Origin: Ovis canadensis
Lineage: Eukaryota > Chordata > Mammalia > Artiodactyla > Bovidae
NCBI RefSeq assembly: GCF_042477335.2
Contig: NC_091245.1
Coordinates: 230,453,501 to 230,517,500, forward strand
Length of the DNA stretch: 64,000 bases
Direction of reading: 5' to 3'
Shown piece after piece: positions 24,601 to 36,600 of the stretch (position 1 is the first letter of the stretch; each line of letters begins with the position of its first letter). The position numbers were made by a program, and so were the translations under genes. A model generated the notes under the pieces. That model was not told the DNA's origin. It made no database searches and worked only from the letters and a program-made list of their open reading frames with translations.

Positions 24601-27600
24601 TTTTATATCCCCTCTGCTTATCACAGCAACTGTGAGTTGATTTCAGTTGATGAAAAGAGATCTGTGTTACAGAGCATAGTATTTTCATCGAGTTTATTCT
24701 CTGGAAAGTGTAACTATTTTATGATTATGCAGATTAACTTTAGTTTGTGACTAGCATAGACTCTTTTCCACTTTCTCAACCCATTTAACTTTTTTTTGAC
24801 GTATTTCCTGAAGGTTGATAGGAGCTAAAAGAAGTAAAACACTAGTTGGTTTCACTAGGGGAGGATTTGGGCCTCATTATAGGTTTGTGCACATGCATGC
24901 TCAGTCACTTCAGTTGTGTCTGACTCTGTGACCCTGTGCTGTATAACCCACCAGACTCCTCTGTCCATGGGCTTCTCCAGGCAAGAGAATTGGAGCAGGT
25001 TGCCATGCCCTCCTCCAGGGGATCTTCCTGACCCAGGGACTGAACCTGTACCTCTTGTGGCTCCAGCATTGCAGGTCGATTCTTCACCTGAATCGACCCA
25101 TTACGGGTTTAATTATGTCTAATAACTTTTTGGACTTCCCTGGTGGCTCAGACGGTAAAGCATCTGTCTACAATACGGGAGACCCGGGTTCAATCTCTGG
25201 GTTGGGAAGATCCCTTGGAGAAGGAAATGGCAATCCACTCCATACTATTGCCTGGAGAATCCCACGGACAGAGGAGCCTGGTAGGCTACAGTCCATGGGG
25301 TTGCAAAGAATCGGACATGACTGCGGGACTTCACTTTCACTTTCACTTTCAATAACTTTCAATATTTACTACAAGGTGACTCTAGTTGACAATTACCTTC
25401 ACAGACAGTGGCACCTTAGGAACAGAGACTAGAAAGTACAAGTGTTTTGTCTTTACCTGCTTGGCAGAATTTTAAGCTTTTTGTTGTGAAGTGTACTGAT
25501 AAAAGCTTGGGCTCTGCAGTCAGATGGACTGGGTTTGTGAATAAGTTACCCATGCCTTGTTTCCTCATCTGTGAAATGGGAATGATACTAGTTCAGCATC
25601 AGGCACTAAAAAGTTTGTTGCAATGAGCCCATTGATGCCTGCCAGGTCCTTGGCTCAGGTTCGGGCACACAGTAAATACTTAAAAAAAAATTAGCTATTA
25701 TATTATGGTTTATATGATAACATATTATATTAGTAATTATATATAATATATTAATTATTATATGTATTATGTACATATAATATATATTATATACTATAAT
25801 GCGTATATATTATATATATTAATGTATTATATATATTATATGGTGTGCTACAGTCCATGGGGTCGTGAAGAGTTGGGCACAACTTGGCAACTGAACAACA
25901 ACAATTATGGTTTTATTTCCACTTTAAGGATTGTTAAAATCTTTAACTGGAGAATTATTACTCAAGGAGGCAGATTTGATTGAAACCCTTCTGGCACCTA
26001 CTATCCACCTGTCTAGGCTGCAGTCAGGCCCAGGTGCAGAGGTGGGAGGAAGGCTCCCTCTGGTTGGATTTTACAGTGCCAAGATGCAGCGTTTTTCTCC
26101 TCCCACTAAGGGAAAGAGGCCTGCACTAGGCAGGGCCTGGGAGCTGGTAGGCATAAGGCATTTTTCTCCTCTCACTAAGGGAAAGAGGCCTCTACTAGGC
26201 AGGGCCTGGGAGCTGGTAGGTATAAGGCAGTGTTGACAGTACACCTAGTCATCACGATTGAGTTGGGATGAAAATATAAGGAATTTTAAAAGTGATACTA
26301 AGTAAATGTCCACTTCCATTCCCTACTGATCTTCAGCCCCTAAATTACACTGGGAACATCTGGAATGGGTCCTCCCTCTCCATGATTACTTTAGTTTTCC
26401 TTTTAACAAACCACATGGAAAAGCAGACAGGAAGAAGATGTGGGGCACTGGCATTCACGTGGCCTGTCAGAGAGGAAGAAAACCTTCCTCCACCCTTCTG
26501 GATTCTTCTGGTCTAAGGATTAAATTGACATGTGTCAGATTAAAGGAGAAAAACATACAAAAGTTTTAATAACTGGTGTACATGGAAGAGGGGCTTCCCG
26601 GGTAGTGCTAGTGGTAAAGAATTCACCTGCCAGCGCAGGAGACCTAAGAGAGCCCAGTTCGATCCCTGGGTTGGGAAGATCCCCTGGAGGAGGAAATGGA
26701 AATATCTCCAGAGTTCTTGCCTGGAGAAGCCCATGGACAGAGGAGTCTGACAGGCTACAGTCCATGAGGTTGCAAAAGAGTCACGCATGACTTAGCAACA
26801 ACAGCCATATATGGGAGATACCAAGGAAAACTTGAGTAACTCTCCAAAATGGCCAAATACCGTCTCACTGTAAATACCGTCCTCAGCAGGCAGACAAGGA
26901 TGTTGAGGGTGGGGAGAGTCAGTTCTGGGAGGTCCCTAGGAAGAGCACTGTAAACCTGGTGAGGTTGTCCTGAGATTTCTGTCCCTGCCCTTTCACTGAT
27001 AAGATACAGATTTGGACACCCTTACACATGGAGATTTCCCATACAAATGTTAATGTTTCTTCCAAAAGGCTATCTCCTGCTGGGTTTTCAATGTGTTTCC
27101 TTTGCCTGCTGTTTCTTAGAGAATAACCAGCTTAAAATAATTAATATGCCAAAGAGACATATTTTAGGGAAGCAGATTCTGTTACCGCTAAAGCAGATTC
27201 TGTTACGGCTAAAGCAGATTCTAGAGCCAGTGCAAGGGCTCTGTGGGTCCCCTGGGTTACTTTCTTCACTGGGCTGTGACTTTGGTGTAGCCCAGTGGGC
27301 GACTCCTTCACCTCGGGCTAGCCCCTTCCCCCGTAACTGTTGAGTGTTTTGATACAGAGAGCTGACCCTCTACCCTGCAGCCTCATTATGTGGTGAAAAT
27401 AAAGGTTTTCCGTAAAGGTTTTCTGGTTTTTAGCAGAAGTTCTGATATCTATGCACATGCATACACATCTGGAAATAAAGATAAACAGCTGCAGAAAGGG
27501 GACTATGAAAGGAACAGTCAAGAGAAGTTTGTCACTGTTTTAAGCAGACATATTTTTTACAGTAAGGATGTATAACTCTTAATACATATTCTCATCAGTC

Positions 27601-30600
27601 TAGTTCAGTCGCTTCAACTCTTTGCAACAGTTCAGTCATGTCCAACTCTTTGCAGCCGCATAGACTGCAGCATGCCAGGCTTCCCTGTCCATCACCAACT
27701 CCTGAAGCTTGCTCAAAATCACGTCCATTGAGTCGGTGATGCCATCTAACCATCTCATCCTCTTTCGTCCCCTTCTGCTCCTGACTTCAATCTTTCCCAG
27801 CATCAGGGTCTTTTCTAATGAGTCAGTTCTTCACATCAGGTGGCCAATGTATTGGAATCAGCATCAGTCCTTCCAGTGAATATTCAGGATTGATTTCCTT
27901 TAGGATTGACTAGTTTGATCTCCTTGCAGTCCAACGGACTCTCAAGAGTCTTCTCCAATACCACAGTTCAAAAACATAATTCTTCGGCGCTCAGCTTTCT
28001 TTATAGTTCAACTCTCACATCCATACATGACTACTGGAGAAAGCATAGCTTCGACTAGACGAACCTTTGTTGGCAAAGTAATGTCTCTGCTTTTTAATAT
28101 GCTGTCTAGGTCGGTCATAGATTTTCTTCCAAGGATCAGGTGTCTTTTTAATTTCATGGCTGCAGTCACCATCTGCAATGATTTTGGAGCCCAAGAAAAT
28201 AAAGTCTCTCACTGTTTCCATTGTTTTCCCATCTGTTTGCCATGAAGTGGCAGGCTTCAACAGTACGTGAACTCTGAACTTCCTGATGTTCAAGCTGGAT
28301 TTAGAAAAGGCAGAGGAACCAGAGATCAAATTGCCAACATCCATTGGATCATTGAGAAAGCAAGAGAGTTCCAGAAAAACATCTACTTCTACTTTATTGA
28401 CAGAATAAATTCTTCAAGAGATGGGAATACCAGACCACCTTACCTGCCTCCTCAGAAATCTGTATGCAGGCTAAGAAGCAACAGTTAGAACTGGACATAG
28501 AACAACAGACTCGTTCCAAATTGGGAAAGGAAAATATGTCAAGGCTGTATGTTGTCACCCTGCTTATTTATCTTATATGCAGAGTACATCATGCAAAATG
28601 CCAGGCTGGATGAAGCACAAGCTGGAATCAAGATTGCTGGGAGAAATAGCAATAACCTCAGATACACGAATTACACCACCCTTATGGCAGAAAGCAAAGG
28701 ACTAAAGAGCCTCTTGATGAAAGTAAAAGAAGAGAGTAAAAAAGCTGGCTTGAAACTCAACATTCAAAAAACTAAGATCATGGCATCCAGTCCCATTACA
28801 TGTTCTCATAATTACTTTTAAATTAAAAGGTACAGTGACTGCATTATAAGGGTATGAGTCTGGAGAAAAACGATGCAATGGCTGGCCTTGTTCTTGTATG
28901 CATTTCATTGGGAACCATGTTTTAGTCTTTCTTAATTTCTTGGAACATTTCTTAATTTCAGGCTTACCACCACTCTCTGACCTTCTGAGCCAGAGGTTAA
29001 GATTAAAAAGTAAGAAGACTTGGGTCTGAAAATGAAAATGCATAGTTTTCGTAGGACATGGAGCTTGGGAAATACCAAATACTTGGGAATGTTTATCAGA
29101 AAAAACCTTGAGTCAGGGAGGTTTTCAAAATCTGGAGGCTCCTGACTGACTTGACTGAAGAAGGGAAAGGAAGGGACTAGCAGTCAGTCCACTGCTTTTG
29201 CTCTTTTCTTCCTCAGTTTTCTGTCACTGCCAGGGCTGGGGTCAGCCGGTGAAGTGGTGGGGCGTGAAGGAAGACATGGTCCCAGGGGCTTTGAAGTCTT
29301 AATGGCCCAGGGTCAGGTGCTCCTTTTCTGTTTGTTAGCTGTGTGACCTCAAGAAAGTTAATGAACCTCTCTGAGCTCCAGTCTCTGCATTTGTCAAATG
29401 GCCTTCATAGGCTTATTGGGATGATTCAATGAGAAAATCCAGAAAGATTTTAAACACTCATAAGTGTAAATAACACCATTGTTGTTTTCTTCCTGGTTTT
29501 TCATTTATTCATCAGATTCTGATTTGATGGGCCCAGAAGAATGGTTTTTAGAAGGCTGTCTGAGAGTTCTAATGTCTTCAAGTCCACAACTTGTGAAACG
29601 CTGTTCCTGAGGGATAAGGAGCAGTTTGGGCATCATGGTGGAGGGCAGGGCTCTTACTTATATGCACAAACTCTACGTGTCCAATGGGGCACACATAGCT
29701 GAGCTGCACAGCTGCAAGGCTCCTGGCAGTGACTCTTTTCTGGGGAGGGTGCAGAGCGTGGTGTGTATATGTGTGTCTGTGTTATGCAGGGTGTGCTTGG
29801 GACACTGAAGAACATTCCTTCTGGGGGAGCAGGAAGGGTGGGCGACAAGGGAGAAGGGTGGGGGTCCATGCGTGCGGTGCCAGGGAGCTCAGGCCAGGAA
29901 GCAGTGAGAAGCCACAGAAGGGCAAAGACATGATAAGGTCCTGCAGAGGAACAGACCGAGAGAGTGAGACAGTAATTGTTAGAGAGTGCGAGAAGCTTGC
30001 AGGCAGGCAGAAGCGGTGTGCAGTGAGGAGGGGAGAAGTTTGAGAGGTGGGTTGGAGGAAGCATGGGAGGAGTCTGATTGTGCTGCTTGCCAACAAAGAG
30101 GGAGCAAGAGTTAGTGATGACTGAGAGGTTCCAGTTAGGTGACCTGGTGATTCTATGTGAAGACAGGTTGGGAGGATCAGGTTTTCTTGGAGAGGAAAAG
30201 GCAAGGACTAGTTTGTGCTGACTGTATGTAAAGTGCTGAAGTGACCCTTGGGCCTTAAGTACCTGGAAGTCAGGGAGGAGGCCTGGGAAGGGGTCAGAGA
30301 TCTGGGATCTGAAGCTTTGGCCTGAAGGCGGGCCTGAGGCAGCGTGTGGAGGGCGCACTGAGGCGGTCTTGGGACAAAGCGAATCGCCAGGAGCTGATGG
30401 AGCTGGGAAATGAAGCACCTGGAGGCGGGAGAGGCCACCGAGCCGAGGGGAGGGAAGAGACCAGGTGAGGGACGCTGGAGGCCACCATGAAGCCTGTCAC
30501 CTGCTTCATCGAAAGGGAGGTGGCCCCTAAGGATGGAGAGGGCCCCTTGGGTTTGTTGGGCAGGGGTCCTCGGTGTCTCTAGCTCGAGTGGTTTCCGTAT

Positions 30601-33600
30601 GTGGGAAAAAGCAAAAGGCTGGTGGCTTTGAGTCTGGGGGAGGACGGGGAGTGGGAAGTGGAGGTGGGGAGTTCTCCCTTGAGACCTCCCGTGGGACTGA
30701 GCAGGGCAGAGCCGGGGTGGGGATGCAAACACCAGGTCAGGCAGTGGAAGGACCAGTTAATTGAATGGGGGAGCTGTCCAGGCCCTTGATTTCCTGGAAG
30801 TGCTCTATGGGAGGGAGGAGGCTGGAGAAGCAGGTGAGAAGACCTTGGAGCATGCGGGCGAGCAGCCCTCTGTAGGAACCAGGAGGAGGGACTGGAAGCC
30901 AGTGTGGCGGGGCGAGGTGGATGGATGGGCTGGAGACGTGCGGTGTGGGGATTCAGCGCAGTGACCCTGTGCGCGGTGCTGCTGGTACCCAGGGTGTGAG
31001 CGGACCGGCAGGGCTTCACTTGCACACTTCAAAGTCACCTCTATCCCTGTGGTTTTGAGTCTGATTGGAGTGGGGAGTGAGGGGGCAGGAAGAGCCTTGA
31101 GGAGGGAGAGAGTTATTCCACCTGCCAACATTTCTGGAGAAACATAGTATGATCATTTTGAAGACTTTCATAATTATTTGTATAAAATTAGTATCCGTTT
31201 ATAAAACTGTTTTTCTCTTCTTGTTCTAGTGATGATCACCAAGGTTCTTTAGAAGAAAAAGGTATGAACTCTAAGTCAACATTGAGTAACTGAAAAACTT
31301 AAGCTGCACGGTGTGGAAATTTGCATTTTTAGAAAATGATTTCTTTATTCATTTTATTTATGGGCTGCAATTGCCTCATTACATTCATGCAGTCACCAGC
31401 TTACAGAAATGTGTTGAAATAATCAGTAGGTTAGGATGATGAGATAATGACAGTTTTTCAGAAGTTTCTTTAAGATTATTTGTCAACAGATATTTAAAAC
31501 AATGAAATGTAAAGAATTCATACCTTTGTGGTTTTTATAACTTAAGAATAGAAAACAAATAATCTTACATCTCTTTCCTTTTAAACTCTGCCTCTAATGT
31601 TCTTTTTAACCTTATTTTAAATTTAGTAAAATAAGAATAGAGAAGTATTGTCAATGGAATTCTATAATTGTTCTATGCACGAGCAGATATTTTCTTTAGT
31701 ACTTCAGTGTTATCATCAATTCTAGATACTTAATGAAAATAGCAACACCTAATTCTGTCCCTGAAACTGGATCAAGTAAAACCTCTGCTGTTAAAAGAAG
31801 GTCATGGTCTAGGTTTAGGGGTTGCTGAGGCTTGAGTCCCTTCTCTCAGTTTCTCTCTCTGACCAGCAAAGTACTGGCGCCTTCCTTAATTTCATATTGT
31901 CCTAATTTCGTTTGTCTATTGCATGGTCTTCCTTGTCCTCACACATGCTATGGGCTAGGACATGGATTTTCTCCTAATTTCTGCAGAGTGCCCATCGCAC
32001 AGTGGACAGTAAGTCAGCGAAGGGACAGTAGTCTCTGTCTGCACCGAGCGGAAGCAGTCAACCAGTAATTGAGCCCCTTCTGTTCACCAGCCTGGCATGG
32101 GTGAATGTTCCAGACAAATGAAATGGAAGAGTGCTAGGTCCATGAGCCATCTAATTGAGCATGGCATAAATACAGATGAGGGGCATGGTAACTAAGTGGC
32201 AGTCCTTCCCTACACAGAAATACTCTTGCTCTAGTTGATGTTGTTGGTAACTTCTGCAGCAGTTACCCCTTCTCCTTTACTATAATATCTCCATTCCCAT
32301 GCACCTACACGGGCCTCAGCTCTTATCACTTCATCGCTGAATCTCTGCAGCAGAGTTTTAGACTCTCTGGAGTCTAATGCATCCTGAACAACAGTACCTC
32401 CCGCCCCCTCTCTCCGCTGCCTCCCGCCCAAAGTCCTCCAGCATCTTTGGGAACACCACGGCCCATTTCAGCTTGAAGCACTCATGTAATTCTGCATCTC
32501 CACGTCATTCCCTGTAGGAGAAACACCCCCCAAGGCCAGTTCTTCTCAATTGCGTTTGAAGTCCTCCCTAGTCTGGTCCCAACTTATCTGAATCCTCACC
32601 TCTAACCTGTCTGTGTCATTTCACTAAATCAGTGATGGTTGTTTGCATGAGTTGACTGTTCAGTGGGAAAGGACTCTGAGTCTTTTCTATAGAAACACCA
32701 TCATTTGCTCTTCAGTTACAAAATCTAAAACCAGGTGCTTTTTTTCCCTTTCTGGTGTCAAGTTACTTAATCACCAGGGATGTTTTTAGAGAGCAGCTAA
32801 GTTGATCAAAGAGTGCCACTCCTTTGGCACAGAACCAAGAGGTTGCCAGGGACCCAGCCAAAGGTCATTATAAAGTTTATTGGCTTTCTGTTTGCCTTCT
32901 CTTGGAAAAGGCTTAAGGTTGCTTGGTCTAAATCTTTTATCCTTTGAGAATATGGCCTTGCTTACCATTGGTAACTGGGTGTTAATTTGACTTTCAGTGC
33001 TGCTTTGGGTTTAAAGAGGTAATTCAGTTTATAGAAGAGGATACTTCTGTTATTTTTGGTTTAGCATTTTTTTTTTACAAAAATGAACACAGTCTTCTAT
33101 TTTATCCTGGTATTTATACTACTAAACTTGATTTCTTTCTCAAAATTTAGATTTCCCCAGCCCCAACCTAGATACTTCAGGGGACTCTAAATCAGGTAAG
33201 AGATATGATTAACATTGGTAAATGCCCCAATGAAATTTTTATAAAATAGCCAATTTATCTCAAGATAAATAACAATTAATTTTTCTGTTTTACTTCATGC
33301 AATCTGTATGAAAGATAGGAACTTTCATTTTTCTACTTGAAAGAGCTGATTAAATTTTAAACTTTCATGGTTACCTAGCCTAGTGAAATCAGTAACTTAA
33401 AATTCAGTGATGAAGCTGTGCTTAATGAAACTGAGAATTTATCTGATGAGGCAACTGGACCATTTTCTAGATTGGTTTCACTAACCTAGTACAGGGTCCT
33501 CTGCGAGCCAAACCAGGTGGTGGATACTTGGCTGGGGTAGTCCTGGGAGGTTTCCCTGAGGAGGTGATGGTTGACTTGAACTCTGAAGGATGCATTACGG

Positions 33601-36600
33601 TAACAGCGCAAAGGTGGGGACAAGAGTTATCTGAGTTCAGAAGACTTGCAGGTGTAAATGTACATGTCCCCATGTGGGAAAGTGCACAGCGCTTGTTTGC
33701 AGAGACTGAAGAAGGTCAGATGACTAGAATCAGAGAGTGAGGGGAAGGGTGGCAGGGCCAAAGTGTGTCTGTAGAGACAGGTGGGGGCTGGATTTCATAG
33801 GACCTTTGGGTTAAAAAATCTTTTCTCCAGAGTAGATGTACAATGCCCAATAAGCACATGAAAGATGCTCAATATTATTTCAGGGAAATACAATTCAAAC
33901 CCACAGAAATATGCCATTTCACAGCCACTAGGGTGGCTACAATAAAAATTGTCAAGGATGTGGAGAAATTTGAACCCTCATACACAAGCTCAACATTCAG
34001 AAAACTGAGATCATGGCATCCGGTCCCATCACTTCATGGGAAATAGATGGGGAAACAGTGTCAGACTTTATTTTTGGGGGCTCCAAAATCACTGCACATG
34101 GTGACTGCAGCCATGAAATTAAAAGATGCTTACTCCTTGGAAGGAAAGTTATGACCAACCTAGATAGCATATTAAAAAGCAGAGATATTACTTTGCCAAC
34201 AAAGGTCCGTCTAGTCAAGGCTATGGTTTTTCCAGTGGTCGTGTATGGATGTGAGTGTTGGACTGTGAAGAAAGCTGAGCGCCGAAGAACTGATGCTTTT
34301 GAACTGTGGTGCTGGAGAAGACTCTTGCAAGTCCCTTGCACTGCAAGGAGATTCCAGCCAGTCCATTCTAAAGGAGATCAGCCCTGGGTGTTCATTGGAA
34401 GGACTGATGCTGAAGCTGAAACTCCAATACTTTGGCCACCTCATGTGAAATGCTTTTCCAATGCTGACTCATTGGAAAAGACCCTGATGCTGGGAGGGAT
34501 TGGGGGCAGGAGGAGAAGGGGACAACCAAGGATGAGATGGCTGGATGGCATCACCGACTCGATGCACATGAGTCTGAGTAAACTCCGGGAGTTGGTGATG
34601 GACAGGGAGGCCTGGAGTGCTGCAGTTCATGGGGTCGCAGAGAGTCGGACACGACTGAGCAACTGAACTGAACTGAACTGAACTGAACTGAACTGAACTG
34701 ACGCTGCTGATGGAGGCTTCCCCAGTGGCTCAGTAATAAAGAACCCTCCTGCAGTGTAGGGGATGCAGAAGATGTGGGTTCAATCCCTGGGTTGGGAAGA
34801 TCCCCTGGAGGAGGAAATGGCAGCTCACTGTAGTATTCTTGCCTGGAAAAAACCACCAGAGGAGCCTGATGGGCTACAATCCATAGGGTCACAGAGAGTC
34901 AGACACGATTGAACACCCACACCCACCCACACTGCTGATAGGAATGTAGATTGACACAGCCACCTGGGAAAACAGTTTGGTAGTCCTCAAATAGTTAAAG
35001 ATAATTGCCATTTGACCCAGCAGTTTCTCTCCCGTGCATATAGCCAAGAGAAATGGAACCATATCTCTACAAAAGAACTTGTGCACGAATGTTCACAGCA
35101 ACATTATTCATGATATTTGAAAGTTGGAAACAACCCAAAAGTCCATCAAGTTTTAAACTCATAAGCAAAATGTGGTGTACCCATTTGTGTTTATTTGCTG
35201 CGACTGCTGTAAGAAAGGGCCATAGACTGGGGAGCTTAACCAGCAGAAGTATGTTCTCTCACATTCTGGGGGCTAAATGTGAGTCAGGATGTTGGCAGGG
35301 TTGGTTCTCTTGGAAGACTAGGAGGGAAGGTCTGTTCTAGATTTCTTTCCTGGCTTTGTAGGTAGCCATCATCATGATCTCATGATGTTCTCCCTGTGGT
35401 GTGTCTCTGGGTCTGAATTTCCCCTTTTTGTAAGGACACCAGTCATCTTGGATTAGTGTCCACCCTGATGACCTCATTTTACGTAAAAGTAAATACTTCT
35501 GTGAAGACTGTATCTCCACATAAGGTCATATTCTAAGGTGGATTATGACTTAAAATGTGAAATTTTTGTTGGACACAATTCAATATTATAACACCATACA
35601 ATGGAATATTATTCAGCCATAAAAAAGAATGAAGTGGTGATATATACTACAACATGGTGAAACCTTGGAAACATGCTCAGTGAGAAAAGCCAGGTACAAA
35701 AGCCCATCTATTATGTAATTCCATTTATGGGATTTATCTGGACATTTATGGAATGTCTAGAATATGCAAATCTATTCAGGCAGGAAATAGAGTATTGGTT
35801 ATCTAGGTCTAGGGGGAATGGGGACATTGAAAGTGGTAGTTAAAATGTACAGGGGATTTTAGGGGATGTTTAAAATGAAAAATTGATTGTTGTGATGGAT
35901 GTACAGTTGTTGTTGCTGAATTGCTCAGTCATATCCGACTCTTTGCGAACCCATGAACTGTAGCCTTCCAGGCTCCTTGGTCCATGGTGCTTCTCTAGGC
36001 AAGAATGCTGGAGTGGGTTGCCATGCCCTCCTCCAGGGGATCTTCCCAACCCAGGGATCAAACCCAGTTCTCCCTCATTGCAGGCAGATTCTTTACCGTC
36101 GAAGCCACCAGAGAACTGTGAATATATGAAAAGCTATTGAGTTGTACACTCTGAATTATGTAGTGTATGGACCTCAATGTGGGAGACCTGGGTTTGATCC
36201 CTGGGTTGGGAAGATCCTCTGAGGAAGGAAATGGCAAATGGCAATCCACTCCAGTATCTTGCCTGGAAAATCTCATGGACAGAGGAGCATGGTAGGCTCC
36301 TACAGTCCATGGGATTGCCAAGAGTCGGGCACAACTGAGCAACTTCACTCACTCACTCACTCACTCACTCAAGGTTGTTATAGAAAAATAAAAAAAGTTA
36401 TATCAGAAGAAAAAAATTCAAAGCTTGTCATCCAGGAAAAAATCCATGTTTTCTTGAAAAAACTTAAGCTCAAAAAAGTCACAGAAATCACAGGGCCATT
36501 TGTCCTGAACCATTTTCTGGGACTGTGGTCTTTGCATGCTTGATTTACTCCTGTGATTATGTGCAACAGAATATATTTAGGACAGACAAGTAGCAAAAGT

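Larger units (their letters stand above)
25940..27340. other. Unassigned repeat-like block, possibly an LTR
   Basis: Contains a 69-bp tandem duplication, a 21-bp tandem repeat and an inserted Bov-tA. This is the texture of a decayed LTR, but no LTR ends or flanking duplication were found. Confidence 0.35.
33833..36180 (+). mobile_element. Old L1 split into pieces by four later insertions
   Basis: L1 ORF2/3'UTR sequence appears at 33833-33985, 34929-35180, about 35585-35904 and about 36116-36180. Each piece continues where the previous one stopped (for example 'ccctcatacac' to 'actgctgatagg'). Confidence 0.85.

Noticed and set aside
29654..30732. 254- and 174-residue minus-strand frames in intron 1
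   Set aside because: Pro/Ser/Leu-rich translation of a purine-biased strand, overlapping frames on both strands, no domain and no conserved exon boundary.
34013..34666. 217-residue frame
   Set aside because: Real coding ancestry, but it is the C-terminal part of a truncated BovB reverse transcriptase, not a host gene.
34661..34700. Regular 5-bp repeat array
   Set aside because: It is the (AACTG)n tail typical of BovB, without spacers, so not a CRISPR-like or regulatory array.
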